Shown: positions 13,201 to 24,760, counted from the first letter of the stretch. The stretch is 64,000 nucleotides of DNA from Strongylocentrotus droebachiensis (GCA_035222895.1 JAVYIG010006380.1:1-64000), one strand, 5' to 3'. Program-made: numbers and translations. Notes: generated from the sequence alone by a model not told the origin.

Positions 13201-16200
13201 AAGAAGAAGAAGAAGAAGAAGAAGAAAAAGAAGAACAAGAAGAAGAAGAAGAAGAACAAGAAGAAGAAGAAGAAGAAAAAGAAGAAGAAGAAGAAGAAGA
13301 AGAAGGAAGAAGAAGAAGAAGAAGAAGAAGAAGAAGAAAAAAAGAAAGGAAGAAGAAGAAGAAGAAGGAAGAAGAAGAAGAAGAAGAAGAAGAAGAAGAA
13401 GAAGAAGAAGAAGAAGAAGAAGAAGAGAAAAAGAAGAAGAAGAAGAAGAAGAAGGAAGAAGAAGAAGAAGAAGAAAAAGAAAAAGAAGAAAAAGAAGGAG
13501 AAGAAGAAGAAGAAGAAGAAGAAGAAGAAGAAGAAAAATAAGAAAAAGAAGAAGAAGAAGAAGAAGAAGAAGAAGAAGAGGAAGAGGAGGAAGAAGGAGG
13601 AGAAGAAAAAAAAACCTATGAAAATACAAACTTTCTAATTATAAAACATTTGTATTATAGATATCAGTTTTAGATTTAGACTTTTTAAATGGTCTTACAT
13701 CTGGACAGGATACTCTAAAAGATTTACACTTTTCTATATTTGTGTACGTGTTGATAAAATGTTCTGCGACAATTTTATATACATACAATTCAGTTTTGTT
13801 CAACGATTATTATCTTTTCTTGCCATCTTAAAAGTGATCAATTAAAAAGTGCAATAATGAAGATCGTTGTATAAATTCGCTGATAATCCTAAAAGTGGTT
13901 CCGAAATTAAAATTTCAAAATTTAGTGTACCCATGTCGCCCAGCAAAGTTAATTATTATTCATTTATGTTATGTTATGTCAATTGCTATTGTTTCTGGTT
14001 CAAGCGATTATGTTTACTTACACTTTGTCTATATAACCATCTATGTTGCACTTGTATTGCACATATTAGCTGTAGTGTACGCTTTACCATTCTTTGTCAT
14101 CTCGCAATTGTTAAAAGTGCATTTAGTAACAAAACAACATAAGACTTTTAAAGTTACGTAATCTTGCTCATTACAATTCAGGTCCCATCAGAAATGTGGG
14201 GAATAAAATTTCAATGAACGAGGAAGTTAATTGGAGAATAGATTGCTGAAATTTGAAATTTATTATAATGGAAGAAAATATACCAAGATGACACTTCCAA
14301 TAGCACAAGTGTAGTTATTTGTCTTTGAAAAAGAGGATTTAAGTATTTTCATTTTGTTTTATTTGTCATCACCTGTTTATAGAATGGCTATTTGTGCTTG
14401 ACTGCAGATCTATTAATTGCCACCATCCGTCCATGAAATAATCTAGAAGTTTCATTTAAACTAAAACATGTATAACTAAATTGATTTGAATCTGTGTTTA
14501 TTTACCGGTTTCTGTTACACATATTAATAATCTTTAGGAGCAGCTTGAATCGAACACGATAACTTCAAAATTTGTAAACGATCGAAGACGCACTTGATAT
14601 CAAATATATTCATATAGTTTACGTTAATTTACCTAATTTAGTTTTCAATCATATCATGCTCAAAATTATCTTCCAATTCCAATTTCATCTCTAAAATAGT
14701 ATCGCGTAAAATATGATGCTGTTGAATGTGCATTTTGCTATTCTTCATTATGATTTCATATTAATGACATCTATTCCCTTATTACTATACGACTGATATA
14801 TTTTGGCAGGATTGGAGTGAAAAACTTCCAACATCACGAAATAATGGTTCAGCTATACAGGAAAACAATAGCAAGGTACAGTTCAACTTTGATCCGTTTC
14901 ATGTTTGATTTTTATTCTGATTTGTTATCATTATTTTGTTATTGTTGTAATATTGTTTTGTTTTCGTTGTTGTAGAATGTGAGAAAAGGTATGTGTGCTT
15001 CATAACACCCGCGGAGTACATCCGTCAACCGTAATAAAGAAAATGGACTCTAACATACACATTAATACTACAATTACCTGTTTGTTCATGTGTGATGAGC
15101 GTCATACTACATCATGGTCAGCTCCAGTGCCCTGGGAATGCTTTTTTTTCTGTAGAGATGTTGCACATAGAGAAGCAATGTCCCACCTCTAACTGGCTCG
15201 GCACAAGTCTGAACATCCTCTTACAAAGAAGAAAGGGATAATCACAATTCCAGGGGGTGCTGCACCACCGGCTTGCAAATGGACAATCCCTAGATAAATA
15301 ACCTCACAGAATGCTGAATGTGCCGACAAAGCTCTATAATACCCATTACAATGGGCACCCCCTCATATCTGGCTACCCATAACCAGACAGTGTGTAATGT
15401 TTTTAAACGCCACTTTATCTGAGAGAGCTGCACTTATAGGTATATAATGGCATCGACCTAAACTCGTTTTGCTTTGATTCTTCTTTATAGTATCTAAAAT
15501 ACATTTGTAAACAGACTTAATTTTGGCATGGCTTTTAAAAAAAATCCCTCACCGCGATCACACAAGAATTTATTTGCATGTAGACCTTCTGCATCTTAAC
15601 CAAAGTTTGGAAACTGGATGACAACTCTGTATTTCAATAATATGCATCAACAACACATTTGACTTTCATTATAGATATTCTAGCCCCCCCCCCCCTTCAT
15701 GTTCATTATTTTTTATAGAGACACCTTTTGAACGGGTGTCGAGGTGTGGGGTTTTTTTTAACCCGATTTGCAAGCAATATTATCCGAATATTTCCCGACA
15801 CCCCAGTATTAAAAAAAGGACTCTCTCATATGCTGCAAAAGAATAAAAACATGAAACCTCTCCACTACACCTTCTCTTTCACTGCCACCCCAAGGTTATA
15901 AGTGACCATTTGATGATACCATCTATACTGCATGAGGCCACTTTGAAATCAAGAAAACACGAAATATATTTACATTATTTGAATACATATACTATCTGTA
16001 GTCATTATTTTATTGATGACAATATCCCTATTTTGTTCTATGTTTCTTGACATTATGTGAATTATCATCGACGTGAACAATAATCCGTCTTGTCGATAAT
16101 GCCATTGAATCTCATCTTATCAAGAAATAAAAGCAATGAAACGTCCTTTTAATCTCTTATTATTCTCTGTAGCACATGGTTGTTCAGGAGAGTGAGAGTA

Positions 16201-16534
16201 TGGTATTACAACCCCTTCGACCTACACCATGGAGTACTACAGGTAAGATTATAGCTTCAACATGACAGCAAGACCAGAAAGCGCCTCAAAATGTACATCT
16301 CTCTCTTCCTCTCACTATCTTTTTTCCCTCTCCATTCGTCTCTCTCTTCTTACAAACGCACAATGCACACACATTCTCCTTATTGTTTCTTCTTCTTCTT
16401 TCTTTCTCTCTCTCTCTCTCTGTCTCTCTCTCTCTCTCTTTCATATCTCTCTGCACAAACACATTCTCAATCTCGTTCTTCTCTCTCTCTCCATTTCGGT
16501 CAATTTGTATTACTCTCTGTCTGGATTCCTTTAT

Positions 16535-16605
<71 letters not shown>

Positions 16606-16704
16606 CCGTTTCCTTCTTGTCCTATTTCTACACCTCTTGGTTTATCTACAATAATATATCTTCTTGTTTGTTTTGTTTACTTATGAACAGAAAGTTCATG
16701 CTAG
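2710..16704 (+). CDS. Ionotropic glutamate receptor, delta/kainate-like (3' part, 10 exons)
   Basis: Ligand-gated cation channel subunit of the plasma membrane, AMPA/kainate/delta lineage. Exons seen: 2710-2827, 3759-3863, 5072-5263, 5780-5938, 6637-6808, 8520-8997, 10358-10628, 14810-14875, 16173-16242 and 16691-16704. In order they encode the end of the amino-terminal domain, S1 ([11 protein letters not shown], then [14 protein letters not shown]), M1, pore loop (LQQGG), M3 ([12 protein letters not shown]), S2 ([25 protein letters not shown]), M4 and a short C-tail. The RENVVDFT block, the QQGG pore and the WDA ligand-contact motif resemble GluD subunits more than kainate or AMPA subunits. 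Upstream exons for the signal peptide and most of the amino-terminal domain lie outside the window. Phases agree at every junction except the first. Delta versus another branch of this lineage is an inference needing a tree. Confidence 0.88.
3759..3863 (+). CDS. iGluR exon 2: linker into ligand-binding domain
   Basis: Acceptor CAACCAG; donor GAG|GTAATA. The 35 codons include [10 protein letters not shown], the conserved IGxW strand after the amino-terminal domain, and [10 protein letters not shown], the first strand of S1. Start and end are phase 0, so the start disagrees with the phase-1 end of exon 1. Confidence 0.75.
3885..4225. repeat. Inverted minisatellite (CCCCCGGACAACTA-like units)
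   Basis: About 14-17-bp units of ACAACTACCCCCGG-type up to ~4108, then the reverse-complement units (TAGTTGTCC, GGGGGTAGTTTTCTAGG) to ~4225. The whole array can fold back on itself. Lies in the intron after iGluR exon 2. Confidence 0.75.
4479..4533. repeat. (TC)n microsatellite
   Basis: About 55 bp of CT dinucleotides in an iGluR intron. Confidence 0.9.
4790..4846 (-). pseudogene. tRNA-Pro-like pseudogene, truncated
   Basis: The minus strand reads GTCTAGTGGTATGATTCT, then AGCTTCGGTTGCGAGAGG and TCCCGGGTTCGA, close to the D-arm, anticodon arm (CGG) and T-arm of metazoan tRNA-Pro. It runs into an 18-base homopolymer where the acceptor stem should close. A tRNA relic or SINE head, not a working tRNA. 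Confidence 0.6.
5072..5263 (+). CDS. iGluR exon 3: S1 lobe
   Basis: Acceptor TATTTTAG; donor GGG|GTAAGA; 64 codons, phase 0 at both ends. Encodes [23 protein letters not shown] and [11 protein letters not shown], diagnostic of the first half of the glutamate-binding domain. Confidence 0.92.
5780..5938 (+). CDS. iGluR exon 4: S1 lobe with ligand-contact Arg
   Basis: Acceptor GACGTAG; donor AAG|GTTAAT; 53 codons, phase 0. Encodes [20 protein letters not shown]. The Arg of SDREN is the family's invariant carboxylate-binding Arg. The usual (P/A)LT triplet before it reads GMV here. Confidence 0.93.
6014..6116. repeat. Short foldback element
   Basis: Left arm GACGGAAGGCAAAGAGGACG and CAACCGAG...ATAATG pair with CATTAT...CTCGGTT and CGTCTTTGCCTTCCGTC on the right, around a TATG loop. 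Arms of about 45 bp with small mismatches. In an iGluR intron. Confidence 0.75.
6319..6357. repeat. Poly-T then poly-G run
   Basis: About 25 T followed directly by 13 G. Confidence 0.9.
6637..6808 (+). CDS. iGluR exon 5: M1 and pore loop
   Basis: Acceptor TTCTGCAG; donor CAAG|GTAACC; 57 codons plus one base. M1 is the hydrophobic run [16 protein letters not shown]. The re-entrant loop ends [13 protein letters not shown], so the Q/R site is encoded as Gln in the genome. Confidence 0.92.
7193..7345. repeat. (GAT)n/(GGT)n microsatellite
   Basis: Compound trinucleotide array in the iGluR intron before exon 6. Met-, Val- and His-rich frames across it are artefacts. Confidence 0.9.
8520..8997 (+). 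CDS. iGluR exon 6: M3 gate and S2 lobe
   Basis: Acceptor CACAATTAG; donor GC|GTAAGT; 478 nt joining exon 5 in phase 1 and ending in phase 2. M3 carries [13 protein letters not shown], where almost all iGluRs have [10 protein letters not shown]2 carries [10 protein letters not shown], with the Asp that contacts the ligand amino group in GluD and NMDA receptors (Glu in AMPA/kainate), and [15 protein letters not shown]. Confidence 0.95.
9376..10250. repeat. Minisatellite, unit about 75 bp, ~12 copies
   Basis: Unit contains TTTGAGACCAAATACCATGG, then CAACCTCTGTTCAATCTCAC and TTTCCTG...CTACCTAGCGTCCACTTAATGC. Copies begin near 9392, 9467, 9535, 9612, 9688, 9763, 9838, 9913, 9988, 10070, 10146 and 10221. 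It ends about 100 bp before iGluR exon 7. Confidence 0.95.
10358..10628 (+). CDS. iGluR exon 7: end of S2 and M4
   Basis: Acceptor CTTTGACAG; donor AAG|GTCAGT; 271 nt in phase with exon 6. Encodes [19 protein letters not shown] (last S2 helix), a Cys in SICPEE, M4 ([20 protein letters not shown]) and a basic juxtamembrane stretch. Confidence 0.95.
10629..13080. other. iGluR intron, non-coding
   Basis: AT-rich, with a short AAATT run near 11680. No exon, SINE or RNA gene recognised. Confidence 0.6.
13083..13613. repeat. (GAA)n array, about 530 bp
   Basis: Nearly pure GAA·TTC with GGA and AAA interruptions, in the iGluR intron between exons 7 and 8. Purine on the sense strand. Poly-Leu/Phe frames on the other strand are artefacts. 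Confidence 0.97.
14810..14875 (+). CDS. iGluR exon 8: cytoplasmic tail
   Basis: Acceptor TTTTGGCAG; donor AAG|GTACAG; 22 codons, phase 0. A polar Asn/Ser-rich tail with no recognisable domain. Assigned from phase match, splice signals and position only. Confidence 0.6.
16173..16242 (+). CDS. iGluR exon 9: cytoplasmic tail
   Basis: Acceptor TTCTCTGTAG; donor ACAG|GTAAGA; 23 codons plus one base. Encodes [20 protein letters not shown]. If the donor were not used, the frame would stop at 16261-16263, a possible alternative C-terminus. Confidence 0.6.
16383..16610. repeat. (CT)n-rich microsatellite
   Basis: CT dinucleotide stretches, the longest at about 16542-16608, in the last proposed iGluR intron. 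Confidence 0.9.
16691..16704 (+). CDS. iGluR exon 10: possible last codons and stop
   Basis: After acceptor TATGAACAG the frame from exon 9 gives ESSC and a TAG at 16702-16704. The exon is very short and the acceptor lacks a strong pyrimidine tract immediately before it, although a long CT array lies just upstream. Confidence 0.4.
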
Positions 16705-16871
16705 CTCGGACCCCTGACTACTTCGCAAAATGACGACCACAGCAATGAGTACAAATCAAACTGTTGGGATGTTTTTACAACATCCAACATGATTCATATG
16801 AGAAGACCGATGGAAGCCAAACAAAACGACGGTATATCCACGCGGAGCTATCTTATGCAACGAATACGGAG

Positions 16872-16877
16872 AATAAA
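16872..16877 (+). terminator. Candidate poly(A) signal of the iGluR gene
   Basis: AATAAA about 170 nt after the proposed stop codon. Consistent with 3' end formation, but the hexamer is common in AT-rich DNA. Confidence 0.35.
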
Positions 16878-16879
16878 GA

Positions 16880-19560
16880 AAAAAAACTCGAACTTCAAGA
16901 CACACCGTCGAGAGTCATCATTATTTGTCCAGATGCCCGTCATTGGACGAATCGAAATTTTTCGACATTAAACGGGTGATTTCTTCTAGATAACAAAACA
17001 TTTCGAGATCTGCTGTTATCAAACATTAATTTCAATAACCAGAAAGAAGTTGTGTGGTGTTGACAAGCCAAATTTCTCTATACTTCGGTTCACCGCAGGA
17101 TATCAGACATTGTTATTTCTCGATCGATCGAGATTCTTTTCGAGTTACCGGTATACCAGTATTGCGGCATCACGTTTCTGCGATAATGACCTTGATATGT
17201 ACATGACTTTGATGGAATGAAATCTAAATCAAATCAGTATTTTCTATTCAGATTTGCTTAAAATAAGTTGAAATACATCCATCCACGAATCAGATGACAA
17301 TCTTGAGTTTCTGATAAAGCACAAACAGCGTGGTGAATTGTCTGTTTACTGACACTTTTTCTTCAAAAGAGGGCTTTTTTTTACAACTCTTAGGAGTTAG
17401 GACACCATGTCTCACAACTCAATTATTTGGTCATGCAGCGTCATTGAAAAGACAGAAAATAATTATAACCATTGCTTGTTTACGGATAAGCGAGGAGAAA
17501 TTAGTTATGTGATTATCAGTTTCGACTCCTTTTGACGCCAAAATATTATCATAAAACACCACATGCTGTTGATGGACAATGCTTTTTCATATTGTTAACG
17601 GTGAAAACCGTTCATATATATTCATGAATTATATAATCAACAAAAATATGATGCAATATATGTGCGTTGTAACTTATTTCCTTTTTATCAGAATATGAAT
17701 AGTTTTATATTGCTAATTATCGAATCTTCGGTGACGTTTCGTGTGTTCAATTCTGCTTTACCTTCATAGTTGTTTTCAAATTCTGCAATTATTACGAGAA
17801 TCTTATAGGATGATAACATTTGTCTGCTTATCATGTGATATATATGTCTTTCTACGATCATACTAAATGTCTTATGAAGGCAGAAAGAACGAGGCATTAC
17901 AACTCCTCAGGGAGGTTTTATTGAAAAAAGGAGATGTGGGCCATTAAGTTTCAAGTATTTAATATTCATTCGAAGAAATATGAGCCATAGATATTTGAAT
18001 GTTTCCCCTATAAAGTTTTAACCCCAAGGCCTAGACACAGGCTTCAGCTTTGAGTTTTAAAATGACTGCGTCTGAAGACAAAAATGATAGCCGCCTATTT
18101 AGAAGTATGAACTTTATTTTCTGGAAAAAAAAACCTAATGGGTTTCAACAGTGCACCCCTATATGGGAATGCCTCTGTCACATTTTAGGGATCAATGTTA
18201 AATGTTATTTTCCATCAGGTACGGACAATCACTCATATATAATCAAAGGTATATGTGGGCAGATTTGCATGTAATTTGATATATTGTAATTGAAAGTTAG
18301 GTATGAGTTGTGTGCTGGTAACTACCCCCCTTACTCTCATGTTTTATGATCATAAATGTAACGGAAAGTTTAATTGCAAGTTTATATCAAACTGGAGATT
18401 ACTGTACAGTATGGTTGTTTTTCATTTTCTTCAATATTTTCATCTATCAGGCGGGCTCCTGATATCGATTGTGAAAACAAAATTAATAACTAAAAATGGC
18501 GGATTTATAGAAGTATACCGAAGTCATTATGTTCATCTACTTGTATGTCATGTATTGATGTTTGATGCGGTGTGTCGAATAAGGTTCTTTATATTTTATG
18601 TAGAGAAGCGTTTTCTGTATTCTTAAGGGGCATTTGAAATGTTACGCAACTCGCCCTTACTACGACCTTAACTTAAAGGAAACATCACCCCAAGAAATAA
18701 CTTAAGTCATTCTGAGAGATTTATCGTATTCTCGCCCATTAATCTATAGGATTCCCCATTGAATTGTATGAGAGAGGTATAAAGCAAGAATAATCTACAG
18801 TTTCTCAGCCTGACATGGACATCGCCATTTGCTTGATAACGTGACGTACTATGCGATGTTGTTTATCAAGTAAATTTATTTAAATGTGCTTCACCCCAGG
18901 TGTGTATGGTGATGAAGTGTTTTATTTACCTGCTAATTTCTTTTGTAATTTTAAGACGCAATACAGAAATTAGCTGGTTCTCTTTATTTTGCATAAATTA
19001 ATTAGATTTGTCAACTGCAATATTTAAATATTTTTAAATATATGAGATACAATTTTCCTCTGTTCTATATTTTTCACCATGTATAATTTTTACCTTCTCA
19101 GCTATGATTTTCCCCTACTTGAAAAGCAAAGTTTTTGTTATTGAATTCAAAAGTCTTTCCAACAAAAGCTTCGTGCATGTAACATGTACACGTTCGTTTG
19201 GTACGTCACCTCATCACGAGAATGACTGCGCCCATGTCATGCTAAAAGACCTCACATCATGCCAAGGATATCTTTATTTATAATATATCTTGACCACTTT
19301 CCGCTTAAAGAATATTTTTCATCAGAGGGCAGGAATGCATCTCATTTTTCAGCATACCTACACTTATTTGTTATTTGTTTGGGGGGGGGGGTGAGGTTTC
19401 CCTTAAACGAAAGCGGATTAAAAAAATACTATGAATTAATCATTTTCATCTTGTCAATCTCTCTTTTTATGTACATGATTACATATTACATGACTACAGA
19501 TCCTTGATATATTTCATCTGCTGCAATACTAAGATGAAACGACCAATACTTATACTTCCG
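16880..19560. other. Intergenic, no gene seen
   Basis: AT-rich. Open frames are short and carry no family motif or splice-bounded structure. Confidence 0.5.
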
Positions 19561-19567
19561 CTGCTGT

Positions 19568-19713
19568 TCCTCCTATTAAAACTACTACTACTACTACAAC
19601 TACTACAACTACTGTAGTAGAAGTAAGAACTACTACTACAACAACAACAACAACAGTGTAGTAACAACAACTACTACTATTACTACTACAACAACAACGA
19701 TTATTACTACTTT

Positions 19714-19793
<80 letters not shown>

Positions 19794-19815
19794 TTACTAC
19801 TACTACTACTACTAT

Positions 19816-19864
<49 letters not shown>

Positions 19865-19974
19865 GCTACTACCACTATTCCTATTACCACTACTACTTCT
19901 ACTAATACTACTACTACTGGTAACTGGTGCAACTACTACTATTCCTAATACCACTACTTCTACTACTACTAAAC

Positions 19975-20043
<69 letters not shown>

Positions 20044-20585
20044 ATATTACTACTACTACTAATAATAATAATATTACTACTACTACTATTACTACTACTA
20101 CTACCCCCTACTACTCATACTACTACTACTATTACTACTACTACTATTACTACTACTACCCCTACTACTCCTACTACTAATACTACCATTACTACTAATA
20201 CCAATACTACTACTACTACTACTAATACTAATGATGCTATTACTACTACTTCTATTCCTATTACCAATTCTTCCACTACTACTACTACTACTACTTCTAC
20301 TACTACTCCTACTTCTACTACTACTACCAGTAATATACTACCACTACAACAACCACCCCTGATACTAATATTACTAATAATAATTATATTATTAATATTA
20401 CGACTTTTACGAGGACGACTACTAGTTTTCCTACCACTACTCTTACGACGACGGCAACGTCAATAACTTCCGTTCCTACTACAACGATAATGACAACTAC
20501 TGCTAATTCTACTACTACTTCTGCTACTGTTACTAATACTTCTACCTTTACTTCTATTACTACATCTACTCTAACGACTATTAGC
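19568..20585. repeat. (CTA)n array, about 1 kb
   Basis: CTA trinucleotides with ATT, ACC and CAA variants, decaying at both ends. Poly-Leu, Ser, Val or Thr frames here are artefacts. Confidence 0.96.
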
Positions 20586-20599
20586 TTCAACTCATGAAA

Positions 20600-23077
20600 T
20601 TACACAAACTAATAATTCATACTAAAATATAAAACTTATCTTACTGATGTCCAATTTTATTACAATTACTTTCCTTACTATCATTGTCACTCTTACTCTT
20701 AATATTATTACTTTTACTCTTTCTATTACTATTATCAATATCAAAGGAAACCAAAACATTCATACCAAGTTATTTTTACTGTAAAGTTTAATGAATTCAA
20801 TAAAAACAAGGAAAATCTGGAAAATAATGGGCAAGGAATAAGGAAATTTAAGCTTTTTTTAATATATAACTTGTCACTAGGAGGGCGACATTAAATTTGA
20901 TGACATTTTTATTGACACCTCTTTATGCTTTTTGTCCATGAAGTTGCACAAGTCTGTTTTTTTCTTTTAATTCACTTTTGTTCACGAACCAACTTCACTA
21001 GATGTCAAGAAGAATATAATTCTGCATACCATATTTTATTTTCAGGGGAAGAGAAAATCTAAAGCACAAGAAAGAAGGAAAAAAATGAAAATGTTTGTAT
21101 AAATGACATGGATAGTTGTTCGTCTGTGATGATGTCATCACATTCAATGTGATGACATCATCACTACTACCACCATCACCACTACTACTACTAATACGAC
21201 CAATACCACCACTAATAATACTACCACTTCTACATTTAGTATTACTTGTTCTACTATATTGTGATACAACTGAAACGTGTTTAATGAACATTCAGTGATC
21301 TTTCGCTCTTGCATGCACAGGTTTCACAAAACAAAGAACTCGTCCCGTCTTAATTCTACGGAAGTATTTTTTTTTCTTTTTTCTTTCTTTTGTTTCACTT
21401 AGGTTTGGTAGCTTTGACTTCTTTTTGGTGAAAAAGTAATTAAACATTTTTTTAGTTTAAGGGTATTTATTTGTTGCTTTCTTTCTTATATGTGTAAAGA
21501 TATTTTGGATTTGCATTTGTTTTTGAACGATTTTTATCACCTAATAAACTATAATGGTTAATGATTATTCAATTATGAGTTGCTCATCTTACACGTTCTT
21601 TCCTTTTATAAGTTTATGTTTTTATTGTTTATATCATTCTGATGCTCATAGCTACAATTTTCGCACGTACGAATATGCTTCATACATTATTTATCATATA
21701 CGCCTTATTGTTGTAATTCAAAACATTCATGTCAAGATAGAGATTGGATCGTTCGCTATATATATATTTTGATATGTGTGAAATAACATATTTGGGGAAG
21801 ACATCACTTTTCAGTGATGTAGAAATCTCATGGAAATTCGATTCAGGGTCGAATTTAGGATGTTAAGCCGCGAGAAGGTGCTGAGTTGACACAAGGTAGT
21901 GAGTGTGTGGATACAATGTTGGGGCTGAATTTCTATGTGTAAATTTACAATTTAGTAAATACCTTTCTAACCGCCATGTGTATATATGTCAATTTCTGAG
22001 GAGTAATGCAAACATTATTCTATGAAAATGCATGGCTGAAGAATTGTCGTCAAAAAAATCTATTTGAATTTGTATCGCTATTATTATTATCGTTTGTAAC
22101 AGTAAAACTAGAGGATACATGCATCAGTACTTGATCACTCAATTATGTCCCTTTGACGTATCTTTAGTTCAAAACATGGGAAACGATTTTCTGTCGTTCA
22201 TTTAAACTAAGTTTTAAAAGTAATTTGATTAATGTAGCACATGTTTGTAGTTTACCGTGATAATCGAATCGTATAGTTTATGTTATCTTTGAATGTTGAA
22301 TAATTACATGTGTTTTATTCTAACATTTTATTTATGTTTTAAAATGTTAGAATTCGTTTAATGTTTAATAGACAGATATCCCGAAAAGAATTATCAGCAA
22401 CGGTAAACCTTTTCGTATGCAATTACTCTAAATGTTTATTATGTATCATACTTATCGAGGTATGAGTATATATAAAGGTATTTCATGAAAATTTTCTCTT
22501 GAAAATAAAAAATAGACAGAATCTATCAATTTGTATCTAAATATATTATATCATATGCCCGAATTAATGTATTGCAAGCATACCTTTCAAATTCGTCATT
22601 AAAACAAATTATTGAGTTCGTCTTTGTAAGAAAAATCTATAGAGCCTCATTTTTTTAGTTATTTCATTTATCATTCTACATATTCATCTGTTGAATAATA
22701 TTATATTTTGATTATAAATCGTCAGCGTCAAAACATATTAATGAAACGATCATCTTCCATCCACTTCTCTTACAACACACATAACCTCGATGACATGAAA
22801 TCAAATGCTTCGAATCAATCTTTCTTCCATCAAACATGTATCAGACTCTACGCATTCCATAACCACTATTAGGATGATGCCAATAAGCTAAAAGGCTAAA
22901 TCATTAAAAGTTTCTTGTTTCCTCCTTCTATTTATTTTCTTGTTATGCCCGCCTCGATTTCCTTTTCAGATCTTTTCTTCTTTTCCCCCCTTTTTTGTCA
23001 TGTTATATTTTTATGTTCTGAAAACTAAATTTAGACAATGGAGTTGACAAAAGTCATTCAATTTCATCTGTTTTCAG
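20600..23077. other. Intergenic, no gene seen
   Basis: AT-rich; a small CTA/ACC array near 21165-21245. Searched for upstream partners of the candidate exon at 23078 without success. Confidence 0.45.
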
Positions 23078-23371
23078 CCTCTGCAGTGCATATATTCAAA
23101 TTACAAATTTGAAATACCACTAATCTGTGTCGAAATTAACGGAGCAGCATTTCTTTACAGAAAAATATCAAATATAAAATATTATGGAACCCCGTTTTCA
23201 AAAATATCGGCTGATAAATTAGGAATCGATTTTACTTGGCCAAATGACACAAGATTTTCCCTACTCATCCCGAATGTGATCAAATCAATAATTGTCACAG
23301 TAATCAAAGAATCGAGAAACGGATTTAATAGTGTTGAAACAGATTTTAATTTATATTTTATCGGAGAGAAA
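23078..23371 (+). CDS. Possible exon of an unidentified gene
   Basis: A 98-codon stretch without stop between a good acceptor (CTGTTTTCAG) and a perfect donor (AAA|GTAAGT). It has no ATG and reads phase 0 at both ends. The peptide alternates hydrophobic and polar residues like beta strands: FEIPLICVEINGAAFLYRK, YYGTPFSKISADKLGIDFTW and RFSLLIPNVIKSIIVTVIK. I do not recognise the family; strands of a von Willebrand D-like or other extracellular beta-sandwich are a guess. An open frame this long can arise by chance in 64 kb, but the pairing with splice sites and the next exon raises its standing. Confidence 0.42.
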
Positions 23372-23460
23372 GTAAGTTTTCATACTTCAACAAATTAAAT
23401 TTAATACTTTACTATTTATTCTTCAGACTTTAGTTACTCTTTACAAAAGATCATTTTCAG

Positions 23461-23562
23461 AAGAAGGATTGTGCCATTATAAACAAATCAAACAACCTAC
23501 ATTTCTGTTTAAAGCCAAATAATAATAATATAAGAGATAAATTGTGTTATCGCAATATGTAA
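23461..23562 (+). CDS. Possible terminal exon following 23078-23371
   Basis: Acceptor GATCATTTTCAG, then 33 codons beginning KKDCAIINKSNNLHFCL and TAA at 23560-23562. The phase matches the previous candidate exon across an 89-bp intron. Three Cys and an NKS sequon would suit a secreted or extracellular C-terminus. Function unknown. Confidence 0.35.
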   Translation, partial: KKDCAIINKSNNLHFCLKPNNNNIRDKLCYRNM

Positions 23563-23910
23563 GTAAGAATTCGAAGGTAAGCAATGAGAGAACTATTAAA
23601 GCACAAGGACTTCCTGACAAGAGTTGGTGATACAACAGCTCAAAAATTACTTTGTTGTACTTTTCATAACATAAGTTATATTGAATGAAGGTTACATCAA
23701 AAAATTATTATCGTATTTAGTATGAGTTTAACATCTTAATCCTGTCAAACAAAGCAAAAATCCATAGGTCCTAAAGGTAAATTCAGTGTAAATTAATAGA
23801 TAAAAAATGATCTAATAACGAAGACGTAGATTTGTGTATCATTGTTTTAAACTTGTATCTCGAATCACATATACATTGACATGTATAAGATCATTTAGTT
23901 CAGACATTAA

Positions 23911-23996
23911 AGCCGGGTTCATAATTGTGTAGCGCCAGGAGTGTCAAGTCTGACAGACATGATCGCTATACAAGAACCCACTATTATTATTATCAT
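23911..23996 (+). repeat. SINE fragment (3' tail)
   Basis: Contains GCGCCAGGAGTGTCAAGTCT, GACAGACATGATCGCTATAC and AAGAACCCACTATTATTATT, matching the 3' ends of the SINE copies at 31404 and 38774. Confidence 0.75.
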
Positions 23997-24654
23997 TATT
24001 AAAATAATTTCTCAACACAATTAACATACGAGATGTAAATATAGTTACATGTTTATACGTTTTTGGGAAACATCTATAGTATATTTTGTTTCATTTAATC
24101 ATCTAATTTTATCAAATTTAAAGAAATCCAACAGCATATTATTTTCCATTTCAGTTCATCACATGAAAGCTATTAAACTAAGACAGATTACATTACTTTA
24201 ATAACCAACCGTAACAATATACCTTAAAGTGCTCTACCAAACTACACCAAGATAATTAAGACTTCATTATAATTTCTTAAAATACCCACGACGTGGCAGT
24301 ACGTACAGTCGCCCATAGCTAGTAAAGACAAAGTTGTGAAACGCGTACACGCGCTCATAGGTTCATGGAGCCCCCATAACGTATTTGAGAGAGAAAATTG
24401 TGACATGAGCATAAGACGCGAGAGCCTCCATAGCTTAAATAGTTCCCTCCTATGTAAAATCTCTATGGAAGTGAACTTGGAGCTGCATGAAATGGCTGAC
24501 TAATCAGTAACTATTTTCGCTGTCACGACTGTCTCTGAATCAATTAGATACGGGAGCTCCTAAATAGTTTCCTCCATTACGATTGAATGTGGGAGTGAAC
24601 TATTGACCCCTCCTCTACTAGCTATGCAGTCGACCAAGCCTAAAGGCCCGGTCC

Positions 24655-24760
24655 TTTACTCTTACAGTTGTCTGGATCCACACACCATGGGTCGAGATCA
24701 AACTTAGGGATGGATTCATCTGCCAAGCAGTCATATTTGGGGTTGGTGTTGTCATCAGCC
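24655..24760 (-). CDS. Peroxidase exon 13: C-terminus and stop
   Basis: Acceptor CGCATAG. Encodes a Cys-containing tail including FDLDPWCVDPDNCKE, then TAA at 24655-24657. The frame follows exon 12. Confidence 0.88.

Noticed and set aside
13081-13629. 182-residue poly-Leu frame
   Set aside because: Translation of the TTC-rich strand of the GAA array.
19550-20466. Ser/Val- and Leu/Thr-rich frames on both strands
   Set aside because: Simple CTA trinucleotide array; no non-repetitive coding sequence.
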